Origin: Bifidobacterium pullorum subsp. saeculare
GTDB lineage: Bacteria > Actinomycetota > Actinomycetes > Actinomycetales > Bifidobacteriaceae
Direction: 5' to 3'
Assembly (NCBI RefSeq): GCF_016899725.1
Contig: NZ_JACLYU010000002.1
Span: 1-64,000 of the forward strand
Length of the DNA stretch: 64,000 nt
In this document: in pieces, positions 32,864 through 43,611 of the stretch
How the letters are laid out: every line of letters starts with the position of its first letter
Position numbering within the stretch: position 1 is the first letter of the stretch
Program-made: the position numbers and the translations under genes
Notes under the pieces: model-generated
Told to the model about the DNA's origin: nothing
What the model saw: only the letters and a program-made list of their open reading frames with translations
Database searches by the model: none

Positions 32864-35197
32864 TCACTGCATTTTGCGCAGGCGCGGCTCGGCGGAGTCC
32901 TTGGCGCCGGTGATGCGGTAGACGTCGAACACGCCGTCGATGCGGCGCACGGCGGCCAGCAGCGTGTTGAGGTGCTGCGGGTCGGCCATCTCGAAGCTGA
33001 ACTGGCTGGTGGCCACGCGGTCGGAGCCGGTGGAGATCGAGCCGGAGATGATGTTCACCCCATGGTCCGAGAGCACGCGCGTCACGTCGCTCAGCAGATT
33101 GCGCCGGTCGAGCGCCTCGACCTGGATCTTGACCATGAACGTGCCCTTGGTGCTCGTCCACTGCACGTCGACCACGCGGTCGGGCTGGCGCTCCTTGAGG
33201 TTGATCATGTTCTGGCAGTCGGCCCGGTGCACGGAGACGCCCTCGTTGCGGGTGATGAAGCCGATGATCCGGTCGCCGGGCACGGGCGTGCAGCAGCGCG
33301 CCAGCTTCACCCACACGTCGCCCACGCCCTTGACGGAGATGCCCAGGGAGGCGGTGGTCTTCTTCTTCGAACGCTCCACCTGCTTGAGAGGCAGCGCCTC
33401 CTGCTCCACCTCCTCGTCCACCTCGTCGCGGCCAGCCTCCTTGACCAGATGCGAGATGACGTTCTGCGTGGACACCTGGCCTTCGCCGATGGCGGCGAAC
33501 AGCGCGTCCGCGTTCGGGAAGTTGAGGTCCACGGCCACGCCGAGCAGCGCCTCGGGGGTGGTCAGCGCGGCGACGGGCAGGCTGCGCTTGCGCATCGCGC
33601 GGGTCAGGTCGTCGCGGCCTTCCTCGATGGCCTCGCTGCGGCGTTCCTTGGAGAACCACTGGCGGATCTTGTTGCGGGCCTTCGGGCTTTTGACGAAGCT
33701 CAGCCAGTCGCGCGAGGGGCCGGCGGTGTCGGACTTGGAGGTGAGGATCTCCACGGTGTCGCCGTTGTCGAGCTTCGTGTCCAATGGCACGAGGCGGCCG
33801 TTGACGCGGGCGCCCATCGTGCGGTGGCCGACCTCGGTGTGCACGGCGTATGCGAAGTCCACGGGCGTGGCGTCCGCCGGCAGGGAGACGATCTTGCCTT
33901 TCGGCGTGAACACGTACACCTCGGCCGCGCCCAGGTCCTCCTTGAGGGAGCCGAGGAACTCGTCGGAGTCCGGCGTCTCGCTCGTCCAGTCGGCGAGCTG
34001 CTGGATCCACTTGAGGTTGTCCGCCTCGGAAAGCTCCTGGTACTCGGAGCCCTCGCGCTTGCGGTCGGCCTTGTCCGGCGAGCTCAACGCGCGGCCGGCC
34101 TGGCCGTTCTCCTTGTACTTCCAGTGGGCGGCGATGCCGAATTCGGCGCGCCGGTGCATGTCCCAGGTGCGGATCTGAATCTCCACGGGCTTGCCGCCGG
34201 GGCCCACCACCGTAGTGTGCAGCGACTGGTACATGTTGAGCTTGGGCATCGCGATGTAGTCCTTGAACCGGCCGGGCACCGGGTTCCACCGCGCGTGCAC
34301 GGCGCCGAGCGCCGCGTAGCAGTCCTGGATCGTGTCGACGATGATGCGCACGCCCACCAGGTCGTAGATGTTGGCGAAATCGTGGCCGCGCACGATCATC
34401 TTCTGGTAGATGGAGAAGTAGTCCTTGGGCCGGCCGGTCACATAGGCCTTGATGTGCTGATCGTCGAGGTCCTCGTTGATCTCGGCGATGATCTGCGCCA
34501 GGTACACGTCCCGCTGGCCTGCCCGGCGGGCGACGAGCACCACGATCTCGTCGTAGATCTTCGGGTAGAGGACCTTGAAGCTGAGCTCCTCCAGCTCGGT
34601 TTTGATGGCGTTCATGCCCAAGCGGTTGGCCAGCGGGGCGTACACGTCCAGCGTCTCGCGCGCCTTCTTCTGGGCGGAGGTGGTCTTCACGTACCGCCAG
34701 GTGCGGGCGTTGTGCACGCGGTCGGCCAGTTTGACGACGAGCACGCGCACATCGCGGCTCATCGCCACGACCATCTTGCGGATCGTCTCGGCCTGCGCGG
34801 AGTCGCCGACGTCCATCTTGGTGAGCTTGGTCACCCCGTCCACCAGGCCGGTGACGGTGTCGCCGAACTCGGCGCGGCATTCGTCGAGCGTGTAGTCGGT
34901 GTCCTCCACTGTGTCGTGCAGCAGGCCGGCGGCCACCACGAGCGGGCCCATGCCCAGGTCGGCGAGGATCTGCGCGACGGCCAGCGGGTGGATGATGTAC
35001 GGCTCGCCGGACTTGCGCCGCTGCGGGGAATGCTGGATGACGGCGCGGCGGTAGGCGCGCTCCAGAATCGACAGGTCCTCGTCCGGATGGTGGGCGCGGC
35101 ACGCCTGCATGATCGGCAGCAGCGGGTTGACGGGATCGACACCGATCTCGCACCCCAGCTTGCGCGCGGAATCGAACTCCTCCTTGCTCCCTGCCAT
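32864..35197 (-). CDS. rel: (p)ppGpp synthetase/hydrolase
   Basis: This bifunctional stringent-response enzyme makes and degrades (p)ppGpp. The N-terminal HD hydrolase domain has AAGLLHDTVEDT, with VVKLADRVHNARTW further on; the synthetase domain has RPKDYFSIYQKMI and VGVRIIVDT. A TGS domain (VYVFTPKGKIVSLP) and a C-terminal ACT domain follow. At 777 residues it is full length. The ATG at 35197 has GGGAGG 6 bases upstream; an upstream ATG at 35230 is less well placed. Confidence 0.96.
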   Translation of the reverse strand: MAGSKEEFDSARKLGCEIGVDPVNPLLPIMQACRAHHPDEDLSILERAYRRAVIQHSPQRRKSGEPYIIHPLAVAQILADLGMGPLVVAAGLLHDTVEDTDYTLDECRAEFGDTVTGLVDGVTKLTKMDVGDSAQAETIRKMVVAMSRDVRVLVVKLADRVHNARTWRYVKTTSAQKKARETLDVYAPLANRLGMNAIKTELEELSFKVLYPKIYDEIVVLVARRAGQRDVYLAQIIAEINEDLDDQHIKAYVTGRPKDYFSIYQKMIVRGHDFANIYDLVGVRIIVDTIQDCYAALGAVHARWNPVPGRFKDYIAMPKLNMYQSLHTTVVGPGGKPVEIQIRTWDMHRRAEFGIAAHWKYKENGQAGRALSSPDKADRKREGSEYQELSEADNLKWIQQLADWTSETPDSDEFLGSLKEDLGAAEVYVFTPKGKIVSLPADATPVDFAYAVHTEVGHRTMGARVNGRLVPLDTKLDNGDTVEILTSKSDTAGPSRDWLSFVKSPKARNKIRQWFSKERRSEAIEEGRDDLTRAMRKRSLPVAALTTPEALLGVAVDLNFPNADALFAAIGEGQVSTQNVISHLVKEAGRDEVDEEVEQEALPLKQVERSKKKTTASLGISVKGVGDVWVKLARCCTPVPGDRIIGFITRNEGVSVHRADCQNMINLKERQPDRVVDVQWTSTKGTFMVKIQVEALDRRNLLSDVTRVLSDHGVNIISGSISTGSDRVATSQFSFEMADPQHLNTLLAAVRRIDGVFDVYRITGAKDSAEPRLRKMQ

Positions 35198-35272
35198 CGC
35201 AACCTCCCTCGCCGTCGTGAATGGTTTCATCCTACCGCGCCGCGAGCGTGGCCCGTGCGCCGTCCCGTGCGC

Positions 35273-35760
<488 letters not shown>

Positions 35761-35761
<1 letters not shown>

Positions 35762-36054
35762 CAGGCCGCGCATTCCTGGCACACGGGCTGGCCGTCGTCG
35801 GTCATGTAGGCCAGCTGGCTGCGGTGCTTGACCAGGAAGCATTCGGAGCAGATGAACTCATCGCCCTGCATCGGGATGACGGTGACGGAGGAGTCCTCGT
35901 TGCTCAGGTCCGCGCCGGGCAGCTCATAGTCCTCGGCGATGGCGTTCTCATCGTCGTCGATGTCGCTGGAGGAGTTCTGCGCCCCCTTGCCCAGGGCCTG
36001 CAGCGACTCCTCGTCCTCGTCCTTGTTGCGGGGGGAATCATAATCCTGGGCCAT
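35761..36054 (-). CDS. DUF4193 family protein
   Basis: This is a small acidic protein of 97 residues with a C-terminal zinc-ribbon-like pair ([14 protein letters not shown] and PVCQEC). The family is common in actinobacteria and usually encoded near dut, as here. Its function is not known. The start is ATG at 36054. Confidence 0.88.
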
Positions 36055-36249
36055 CGCAATACCTCTTCTTTCTGTTGGATTGACGTGGCCGCCGCCTCGG
36101 GCGGATGCCGGTGAACGCCATTAGGATACATGAATACCGCGTCGTGTAAAGCGCGACGCGCCTCCATACGGCCGCCGTGGGGAGAAATCGCCGCCTCCCG
36201 GCCGGCCCATGGGGCATACTGGTAGTGATTGGAACGCCGTTGAGGGAAA

Positions 36250-37401
36250 GTGGTGCGAACGATGCCGCAGAACGCCGCGCAGGAAGCCAGGTTCGACCAT
36301 GTCAGCGAGTCGGGCGAGCTGGTGTTCGCCGCCGGCAACCTGCGCTTCGCGGTCGCCGTGGACGACGATCTGGAGCGCGCCATGCTCGCCGCCAAGCAGA
36401 TCCGTGGCGAGCAGGCCCGTCTGCGCCAGCCCGCGGCGGTGCCCACGCTGCCCATCTCCAGCATCCAGACGTTGATCCGCGCCGGCGCGGAGCCCTCGGC
36501 CGTGGCGCAGCGCTACGGGCTGGACGAGGCGCTGGTGCGCCGGTTCTCCGCCGCCGTGCAGACCGAACGCCAGTACGCGATCGAACAGTTCCTCTCCGTG
36601 CCCGCGCCCAAGGAGAGCCGGGTGCGCACGGTCTCCGACCTCATCGACCGCACGCTGGAGTCGGCGGGCATCCGCCGCGCCGGCGTGAAATGGAACGCCA
36701 CCCGCCGCGGCCACGAGCCGTGGCGCATCACCGCGCTGTTCGACTCGGCCGGCCGCCAGATCAAGGGCGAATGGTCGTGGAACATGCATGACAATTCGGT
36801 GACCTGCCTGAACTCCACGGCCAGGAAGCTGCTCGGCGAGCAGAACCTCGGGGCGCGGCCCGGCGTGGCGCCGGTGCCCTCAGCGATCCAGCCGGGGACC
36901 TTCGGCAACGGTCTTGCGATTCCGGTGCACGCCCCCACGCATGGCGGCTCGGATGCGGCGGATACCGCCCCGGCGCAGCCGGCGGCGCCCTCCGGCGCAG
37001 CCCCGGCCTCCCCCGGTTCCTCCGCGGCCTCCGTCCCCGCCGCGACATGGAACAGTCCCGCCCGATCCGACGCCACGGCCGTGCCGTCGGACGCCGATGC
37101 ACAGGAACGAGCGCACGAAACAGCCTCCTCCTATGACGCCGAATCCCGGAGCGCCGAGTCCCGTGGCGCGGCGGAGCTTTCCGGCATGGCGACGGCGGGC
37201 GAGGCCGTCCCCTCCCCCGCCGTCCCGGCCGCGGCGCAACCGACGGGACAGGCCGAAGCCGCCGTCGGGCCGGACGAGGCGGCGACGGTGGCGATGCCCG
37301 CGCAGCCGGCGCAGCCGCGCCAGGCGGATGAGCGCCGTCCGCGCCGCCGCACCGGACGGTCGGCCGTGCCCAGCTGGGACGAGATCCTGTTCGGCGAGTG
37401 A
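36250..37401 (+). CDS. sepH: Cell-division protein SepH (DUF3071)
   Basis: SepH binds FtsZ and promotes its assembly in actinobacteria. The conserved N-terminal region (about residues 10-190) is visible with its HTH-like segment (SIQTLIRAGAEPSAVAQRYGLDEALVRRF) and the WNATRRGHEPWRITALF strand. It is followed by a long Pro/Ala/Ser-rich linker and a short C-terminal basic motif (RRPRRRTGRSAVPSWDEILFG). A GTG at 36250 is used here; the alternatives GTG 36253 and ATG 36262 cannot be excluded. Confidence 0.88.
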   Translation: MVRTMPQNAAQEARFDHVSESGELVFAAGNLRFAVAVDDDLERAMLAAKQIRGEQARLRQPAAVPTLPISSIQTLIRAGAEPSAVAQRYGLDEALVRRFSAAVQTERQYAIEQFLSVPAPKESRVRTVSDLIDRTLESAGIRRAGVKWNATRRGHEPWRITALFDSAGRQIKGEWSWNMHDNSVTCLNSTARKLLGEQNLGARPGVAPVPSAIQPGTFGNGLAIPVHAPTHGGSDAADTAPAQPAAPSGAAPASPGSSAASVPAATWNSPARSDATAVPSDADAQERAHETASSYDAESRSAESRGAAELSGMATAGEAVPSPAVPAAAQPTGQAEAAVGPDEAATVAMPAQPAQPRQADERRPRRRTGRSAVPSWDEILFGE

Positions 37402-37431
37402 CCGACCATCCAGGCCCTGCCCGGGCGGCGT

Positions 37432-38745
37432 CTAGGCGACGTCGATCAGGCAGGGCACGTCCATCTCCAGCATGGTCTGGGAGCCGTGCACGGCGGGCAG
37501 GCGCGTGGCCTTGTCGCTTTGGATGCGCGGATCGACGAGCGTGACCTGGCCGGCGGCCTGCACGATGACGTCCCCGAGCATCGGCGCCACGCGCGCCTCC
37601 ACGGGGCCGAACAGTCTGTCGGCGAGGGCCTGGTCCTTGGTGCGTACCAGCGCGCGCTCCCCTAGGCGTTCCCGCCAGCGGGAGGCGATGGCGGCCGGAT
37701 CTTCGCCTTCCTCGGCGTAGAGCATGAGGGCGCGCGGTTCGCCGCCCACATGGGCCACGCCGCGTGTCAGCGTGGGGTCGGCGGCGATGTCCACGCGCTG
37801 CGTGGGGTCGGCGGTGACCATGCCGTGGTCGGCGGTGACGACGATCAGCGTGCCTTTGGGCGCCAGGCGCCGCAGCAGGGCGAGCTGGCCGTCCACCCGT
37901 TCGAAGGCGCCGACCCATGGCGCCGACTGCCAGCCGCTGGCGTGGCCGACTTTGTCGATGTCGCGGATGTACAGGTAGGTCAGGCCGGGTGTGCGGGCCG
38001 CGTCGGCGGCGGCGCGCACGCGGTCGTTCGGCGTGACGTTGGCGATGTAGTCGGGTCCGCGCAGCGCCGCCTGGGTGAGCGGCGAATCCCGGAACTTGGC
38101 CAGGCCGGAGGCGGTGACGCGCATGCCTTGCCGGGCGAGCCGCTCGAAGACGGTGGGTTCGCGCTGCAAATCGCGGGGGTCCAGAGCGGGCTCCGCGGCC
38201 TTGGACGCCCGTGCGGCCTGGGCGCGCGCCGTGGCCCCGTGCAGGCCGGGCACGGCGGGCGCGGGGGGCGTGACCTGCTTGAATTGGATGAGCTGGACGA
38301 GGCGGCCCGAGGCGGGGTCGAGCTGCGTGTAGCCGGCCATGCCCGTCAGTCCCGGGCAGGAGCCGGTGCCGAAAACCCCCATCGCGGCCACGGTGGTGCT
38401 GGGCGCGCAGGTGGAGACGGGGCGCTGGTTGGCGCCCTCGCGCATGAGCGAGCGCAGGTACGGGGCGTGGCCCAGGCGCATCGCGAGATTCCAGTAGCCC
38501 AGGCCGTCCACGAGCACGACGATGGCGCTGCGGGCGTCGGGCAGGCCGAGCGCGGCCTGGAGCGCGGCGGGGTCGCGGTGCACGGCGGTGGGCACGGGGC
38601 ATCCGAGTGCGTTGGAGACGGCCGGCAGGATGGCGGACAGGTGCAGCGCCCCGCCCCGCCGGTCCGGCCCCGGGGCGTCGTCCCCGTAGGCGGCGGTCGG
38701 CACGATGCGCAGCAGTTCGTCCATCTGGGGCACTTCGACACTCAT
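37432..38745 (-). CDS. Nucleotide pyrophosphatase/phosphodiesterase-like protein
   Basis: This 437-residue protein is of the alkaline phosphatase superfamily. Metal-site segments are [12 protein letters not shown], the nucleophile region CAPSTTVAA and VVTADHGMV, with VHGSQTM near the C-terminus. A phosphodiesterase or sulfatase-type activity is likely; the substrate is unknown. There is no signal peptide, so it is probably cytoplasmic. It is convergent with sepH with a short gap and divergent from the topoisomerase gene. Confidence 0.85.
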   Translation of the reverse strand: MSVEVPQMDELLRIVPTAAYGDDAPGPDRRGGALHLSAILPAVSNALGCPVPTAVHRDPAALQAALGLPDARSAIVVLVDGLGYWNLAMRLGHAPYLRSLMREGANQRPVSTCAPSTTVAAMGVFGTGSCPGLTGMAGYTQLDPASGRLVQLIQFKQVTPPAPAVPGLHGATARAQAARASKAAEPALDPRDLQREPTVFERLARQGMRVTASGLAKFRDSPLTQAALRGPDYIANVTPNDRVRAAADAARTPGLTYLYIRDIDKVGHASGWQSAPWVGAFERVDGQLALLRRLAPKGTLIVVTADHGMVTADPTQRVDIAADPTLTRGVAHVGGEPRALMLYAEEGEDPAAIASRWRERLGERALVRTKDQALADRLFGPVEARVAPMLGDVIVQAAGQVTLVDPRIQSDKATRLPAVHGSQTMLEMDVPCLIDVA

Positions 38746-38878
38746 AGCTCGCCAGTGTAGCCCGCGGCCCCGCCGCGCCGGCCTTTCCGGCCGGCTCCGT
38801 CCCCTGCCCGGCGGCGACCGGCCGGGGAGCGGCTTCCGGTATCATGGGGCGGTTGGCTTCGATTCCCAAGGGGGCAGC

Positions 38879-41569
38879 ATGGCACATCGCAAACCGGCGC
38901 AACCGGCCTTCGACCCGCGCACGGTCAAGGAGCATATCGTCGAAACGCCGCTCGGCGAGGAGATGAGCAAGTCGTTCCTCGAATACGCGTACTCGGTGAT
39001 CTACGCGCGCGCCCTGCCCGACGCCCGCGACGGTATGAAGCCGGTGCAGCGGCGCATCGTCTACCAGATGGGCCAGATGAACCTGACGCCCGACCGCCCG
39101 TACATGAAGTCGGCGCGCGTGGTGGGCGAGGTGATGGGCAAGCTGCACCCGCACGGCGACTCGGCGATCTACGAGGCGATGGTGCGTCTGGCGCAGCCTT
39201 TCGCGATGCGCCTGCCCCTGGTGGACGGCCATGGCAACTTCGGCTCCCTGGACGACGGTCCCGCCGCCTCCCGGTACACGGAGGCGCGTCTAGCGCCAGC
39301 CGCGCTGGCGATGAACGCGGACATCGGCGAGGATACGGTCGACTTCACGCCCAACTATGACAACAAGCTTTCCGAGCCGACGGTGCTGCCGGCCGCGATC
39401 CCGAATCTGCTGGTCAACGGCGGCTCCGGCATCGCCGTGGGCATGGCCACGAACCTCGCCACGCACAACCTGGGTGAGGTAATCGCGGCCGCCAAGCATC
39501 TCATGGCGCATCCGGACGCCACGCTCGAGGAGCTCATGCGCTATGTGCCTGGCCCGGACTGGCCGGGCGGCGGCATCGTCATCGGCCGCGACGGCATCCG
39601 CGAGGCGTACGCGACCGGCCGCGGCACCGTCACCACGCGTTCGAAGACGCATGTGGAGAACGTCACGGCCCGCAAGAAGGCGATCGTGGTCACCGAGCTG
39701 CCGTACATGGTGGGGCCCGAGCGTGTGCTCGAACGCATCTCCGACGGGGTGAAGAACCACAAGCTGGAGGGCATCTCCGGCGCCATTGACCTGACGGACC
39801 GGCTCAACGGGACGCGCATCGTCATCGAGATCAAAACCGGTTTCGATCCGAACGCGGTGCTGGCGCAGCTGTTCAAGCACACGCCGCTGCAGGACAACTT
39901 CACGATGAACAACGTGGCGCTGGTGGACGGCCGCCCGCACACGATGGGTCTCAAGGAGATGCTCGAGGTGTGGATCGGGCACCGACGCTCGGTGGTGCGC
40001 CGCCGCAGCGAGTTCCGCCACAGGAAGGCGCAGGAGCGCCTGCATCTGGTGGAGGGCCTGCTGCTGGCGATGGTGGACATCGACGAGGTGATCCAGGTGA
40101 TCCGCTCCTCCCAGGACACGGACGCCGCCAAGTCCCGGCTCATGGCCGTGTTCGACCTGGACGAGATCCAAACGCAGTACATCCTCGACCTGCGTCTGCG
40201 CCGGCTCACGCGCATGAGCCGCATCGAGCTGGAGGCGGAGCGCGACGACCTGCGCCGCCGCATCGAGGAGCTCGAGGCGATCCTCGCCTCCGACGGAGAG
40301 CTGGACCGCGTGGTGGTGCGCGAGATGGACCAGACCGTGGAACGCTATGGCACGCCGCGGCGCACCGTGCTGCTCGACGAAGGCCCGGACGGCGGGCTCA
40401 CGCCGGTGACGGCCGCGGGCGACGACTCCGGCCTGTCCGCCGCCGCCCTGGACGCGGCGCGCGACGCCGTCACCGTGTCCGCCGCGGCGGACGACGTGGC
40501 CGCCGCCGCGGCAGCCGCGCGCAAGGCCGGCGAGGAGGCGCCGGTGGCCGCCGCCTTGCAGATGGAGGACGCCCCGTGCGCCGTGATGATGAGCGCCACC
40601 GGCCTGGTGGCGCGCACCTCGTCCGCGGCGTTGGACGTGTGGCGGTCGCGTTCGGCGTCCGACCAGCGCCTGCCCGATGACCAGATCGTCTCGATCTTCC
40701 CGACCTTGACGCTGGCCTCCTTCGCGCTGATCACGTCGACGGGCCGTCTGGTGCTCGCGCATGTGGCGGACCTGCCGAATCTGCCGGCTTCGCAGACGCT
40801 GTCGTTGGCGGGCGGAGTGAAGGCCGGCGAGCTGATCGGCATGACCGAAAGCACCGACCCGGTGCCGGGCGAGCGGGTGGTGGCCGCCGTGCCGATGGCG
40901 CCGGCCCCCGCCGGCGACGGGGCGGACGGGGCCGCGTTGGCGCCGTTGGCGCTGGGTACGCGCCGCGGCATCGTCAAGCGGTGGAACCGCGAGGCGCCGA
41001 CGACGATGGACTCGTGGCCGGTCATCGACCTCAAGGACGGCGACGAGGTGCTGTTCGCCGCGGACGCGGCGGACCAGGACCGCATCGTGTTCGTCTCCAC
41101 CGATTCGAGCCTGCTGACCTTCGAGGCTGGCGCGGTGCGCCCACAGGGCCGCACCGCCGGCGGCATGGCGGGCATCCGTCTGGCCGAGGGCGAGCGGGTG
41201 GCCGCCTTCGCCGTGGTGCCGGCCGGCACAGTGGCGTGGACCTACGAGGAGAACGAGGACGGCCTGTCCTCCGCCTCCGGCGCCGTGGTGCTCACGGTGG
41301 CCGGCGACTCCGAGGCGCTGCCGGGCACCGAGAACGGCGCCGCAAAGGTGACGCCGCTGGAGATGTATCCAACCAAGGGCCGGGCCACGGGCGGCGTCCG
41401 CTCGCAACGTTTCCTCAAGGGGCAGAACACGCTGGTGGCGGCCTGGGTGGGCCCCTATCCGCTGCACGCCACCTCGCAGGGCGGCTCCCCCGTCGAACTG
41501 CCGAAGCCGGATATGCGCCGCGACGGCAGCGGCACCGACCTGGCCGCGCCGATCGCCTTCGTCGGCTGA
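38879..41569 (+). CDS. parC: Type IIA topoisomerase subunit A (ParC/GyrA-like)
   Basis: The 896-residue subunit cuts and reseals DNA. The active-site tyrosine is in [10 protein letters not shown] (about residue 133), and the quinolone-determining region is [13 protein letters not shown] with the wild-type Ser. The C-terminal half has the beta-pinwheel repeats, and a canonical GyrA box was not found, so topoisomerase IV (ParC) is the better call. A 60-residue Ala/Asp-rich insert at about residues 510-570 splits the C-terminal part. The start at 38879 has an AAGGGGG site upstream. Confidence 0.9.
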   Translation: MAHRKPAQPAFDPRTVKEHIVETPLGEEMSKSFLEYAYSVIYARALPDARDGMKPVQRRIVYQMGQMNLTPDRPYMKSARVVGEVMGKLHPHGDSAIYEAMVRLAQPFAMRLPLVDGHGNFGSLDDGPAASRYTEARLAPAALAMNADIGEDTVDFTPNYDNKLSEPTVLPAAIPNLLVNGGSGIAVGMATNLATHNLGEVIAAAKHLMAHPDATLEELMRYVPGPDWPGGGIVIGRDGIREAYATGRGTVTTRSKTHVENVTARKKAIVVTELPYMVGPERVLERISDGVKNHKLEGISGAIDLTDRLNGTRIVIEIKTGFDPNAVLAQLFKHTPLQDNFTMNNVALVDGRPHTMGLKEMLEVWIGHRRSVVRRRSEFRHRKAQERLHLVEGLLLAMVDIDEVIQVIRSSQDTDAAKSRLMAVFDLDEIQTQYILDLRLRRLTRMSRIELEAERDDLRRRIEELEAILASDGELDRVVVREMDQTVERYGTPRRTVLLDEGPDGGLTPVTAAGDDSGLSAAALDAARDAVTVSAAADDVAAAAAAARKAGEEAPVAAALQMEDAPCAVMMSATGLVARTSSAALDVWRSRSASDQRLPDDQIVSIFPTLTLASFALITSTGRLVLAHVADLPNLPASQTLSLAGGVKAGELIGMTESTDPVPGERVVAAVPMAPAPAGDGADGAALAPLALGTRRGIVKRWNREAPTTMDSWPVIDLKDGDEVLFAADAADQDRIVFVSTDSSLLTFEAGAVRPQGRTAGGMAGIRLAEGERVAAFAVVPAGTVAWTYEENEDGLSSASGAVVLTVAGDSEALPGTENGAAKVTPLEMYPTKGRATGGVRSQRFLKGQNTLVAAWVGPYPLHATSQGGSPVELPKPDMRRDGSGTDLAAPIAFVG

Positions 41570-41576
41570 CGCGCCG

Positions 41577-42251
41577 TCAGTCCGGCCCGGGCGGCGGGGT
41601 AGCGGCGAGGGTGAGCGCGCCCACGACCCGTGCCCCCGCCGTTCCGAGGGCCGTGACGCAGTGGTGCAGGGTGGCGCCGGTGGTCACGATGTCGTCGACG
41701 AGCACGACGCGCGTCCCGTCCACCAGGCGCACGGCGCGCGCCGGCACGGCGATACCGCCGTCGCCCATGCGCGCGGCGCGCCCGGCCCGGCCCCGCGTCT
41801 GCACGGAGCGGCCGTGCACATGGGCCGCCTCCAACGCCCCGTAGGCACGCGCCTCAATGCCATGGCGGCGCATCATGGCGGCCAGGGCGCGCGCCAGGGG
41901 ATCGAGATGGCGCCGTCCGCGCCGGCGCAGGGAACGGGGCGAGGAGGGCGCCGGCACGACGAACAGGCCGCCTCCGCACAAGTCCATAAGCCCCGAGCGC
42001 CAGGCCAGGCCGGCCAGTAGCTGGCGGAACGGCCGGTCGAGTTCGCTCTCGCCGTGGTCCTTCCAGGCGAGGATGGCGTGGCGCACGCATCCGTCGTACA
42101 CGGCGCAGGAATACGAGCGCCCGGTCAGCGTGCCGGCGAGCGGAGCCACGACGGTGCGTCCGAACAACGCGCGGCAGTCGTCGCACAGCACGTGATCGGG
42201 CAGGTCACATCCGGCGCATCCCCGCGGCAGCAGCAATCCCAGGGCATCCAT
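41577..42251 (-). CDS. comF: ComF-type phosphoribosyltransferase-like protein
   Basis: ComF proteins are linked to DNA uptake in competent bacteria. The 224 residues show the N-terminal zinc ribbon (CAGCDLPDHVLCDDC), an RRRGRRHLDPLARAL segment and the PRPP-binding site VVLVDDIVTTGATL. The gene is convergent with parC (8-base gap). Whether it serves DNA uptake here is not shown. Confidence 0.9.
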   Translation of the reverse strand: MDALGLLLPRGCAGCDLPDHVLCDDCRALFGRTVVAPLAGTLTGRSYSCAVYDGCVRHAILAWKDHGESELDRPFRQLLAGLAWRSGLMDLCGGGLFVVPAPSSPRSLRRRGRRHLDPLARALAAMMRRHGIEARAYGALEAAHVHGRSVQTRGRAGRAARMGDGGIAVPARAVRLVDGTRVVLVDDIVTTGATLHHCVTALGTAGARVVGALTLAATPPPGPD

Positions 42252-42268
42252 GCCACGACGCTACCAGC

Positions 42269-43057
42269 TCACAGACGGGCCAGCAACCCCTCGCACAAGC
42301 CGAGCGTGTCCCGCGGGCCGTCCACGCGCAACCCGAACGCCCCGGCGGCGACGGCGGGCCAGTCGTTGCCGTCCGGGCCCATGCGGTCGCCGACGAACAC
42401 GATGTCCCCCACGCCGATGCCCTGGCGCGCAGCCAGCTCGCGCACCGCGTAGGCCTTGTCGACGCCGCGGGCCATCACATCCACGCTGGTGTAGCCGCCG
42501 GCGCGCACCAGCAGGTCGGGCAGGTCGGCCTGCACCGCCTCGGCCAGGCGCCGTTTGAGCGAGCCGTCCGCATCCCAGGCGCGCTTGGCCTCCTCGGGGG
42601 CCTGCTGGCCGAGCGCGGAGAAGGTGATCTGGCTGCCGCGGTCCTCGATGCGCTCGCCCCAGCACGCCCCGTCCATGAGGCCGAGCGCGCGGGCGTGGCG
42701 TTCGAGCGAGGCGACGGCGCGAGCCTTGTCCCTAGAGGACAGGTCGTGGCTGAGCACGAGCCGCCACGCGCCGTCACGCCACCGGTAGTAGCGGGTGCCG
42801 CTGGTGGGCATGAGGTGCAGGCGGCCCAGATCCGCCTCGGGGGTGAGCACGTCGAGCACCTGGCTGACGACGAGCTCCTGGCGGCCTCCGGTGACCACAG
42901 CCACGTCGATGCGGCGGGTGAGGCGGCTGAACCGGTCGGCCATCTCGGGCAGCATCGGCTGCTTCGAGCGGGCGAGCGTGTTGTCGAGGTCGAAGGCGAC
43001 CAGGCGCGCACGGCGTGCGACGGCGTCCAGGTCGGCTTCGGTCCAGAACGGCACCAT
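42269..43057 (-). CDS. HAD-IIB phosphatase (phosphomannomutase-like)
   Basis: This 262-residue HAD protein has motif I AFDLDNTLARSK, motif II VVTGGRQE, an SGTRYYRW segment and motif IV FVGDRMGPDGND. The sequence ERIEDRGSQITFSALGQ resembles the cap region of eukaryotic-type phosphomannomutases, so sugar-phosphate metabolism is likely. The start at 43057 has GAGGAGG 6 bases upstream. Confidence 0.85.
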   Translation of the reverse strand: MVPFWTEADLDAVARRARLVAFDLDNTLARSKQPMLPEMADRFSRLTRRIDVAVVTGGRQELVVSQVLDVLTPEADLGRLHLMPTSGTRYYRWRDGAWRLVLSHDLSSRDKARAVASLERHARALGLMDGACWGERIEDRGSQITFSALGQQAPEEAKRAWDADGSLKRRLAEAVQADLPDLLVRAGGYTSVDVMARGVDKAYAVRELAARQGIGVGDIVFVGDRMGPDGNDWPAVAAGAFGLRVDGPRDTLGLCEGLLARL

Positions 43058-43169
43058 GGCGGCCTCCTCACTCGCGGTCCTCGTGCCGCGCGCCACGCGG
43101 CGAATGGTGCCCATCCTAGCCCACGGGGCGGCGTGGCGCGACGGCGACGCTTGGCCTATCGTGGGACTC

Positions 43170-43598
43170 ATGCTGCAAGCTCCTTGGAATGCGAAGATCT
43201 ACCGCAACCGTCACGGACGGGGCATGCGCACGCCGATGTTCGGCACGCGCCTGCCCCGGTACCGCACCCGGGCGGGTCTGTTCGACGACCTGGTGGCCGC
43301 GCATCTGCGCCGCTTGGCCGCCGCCTGGCCGGAACTGATCCGTCCGGTGCAGTTCATGGTGGAGGACGTGCCCCCGTCCGATCCGGCCCCCTGGGAGGAG
43401 GAGCCGAGTCTGGGCTCGCGTTGCTTCCCCGCCGGACGGGGCGTGCCGGCGCGCATCGTGCTCTACCGGCTGCCTCTGCAGACGCATGCGCATGACCGCG
43501 AGGAGCTGGAGTGGGCGATCCGCGACGAGCTGGTGCTGCGTCTGGCGGAGCTCTACGGCCGCCGCCCGGAGGAGATCGACCCCGACTTCGAGTGGTGA
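43170..43598 (+). CDS. Metallopeptidase-like (zincin family) protein, HExxH absent
   Basis: The 142 residues match an actinobacterial family annotated as metallopeptidase-like and encoded next to whiB2-type regions (the Rv3259 group). The position where the HExxH zinc motif would be reads RDELVLRLAEL, so peptidase activity is doubtful. The start is the ATG at 43170; the longer frame to the left is a shadow of the HAD gene. Confidence 0.65.
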   Translation: MLQAPWNAKIYRNRHGRGMRTPMFGTRLPRYRTRAGLFDDLVAAHLRRLAAAWPELIRPVQFMVEDVPPSDPAPWEEEPSLGSRCFPAGRGVPARIVLYRLPLQTHAHDREELEWAIRDELVLRLAELYGRRPEEIDPDFEW

Positions 43599-43611
43599 GC
43601 GGCGCCGGCCG

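Noticed and set aside
39290..41467. Minus-strand open frame opposite the topoisomerase gene
   Set aside because: Shadow frame rich in His/Arg/Gln; the plus strand carries the conserved topoisomerase sequence.
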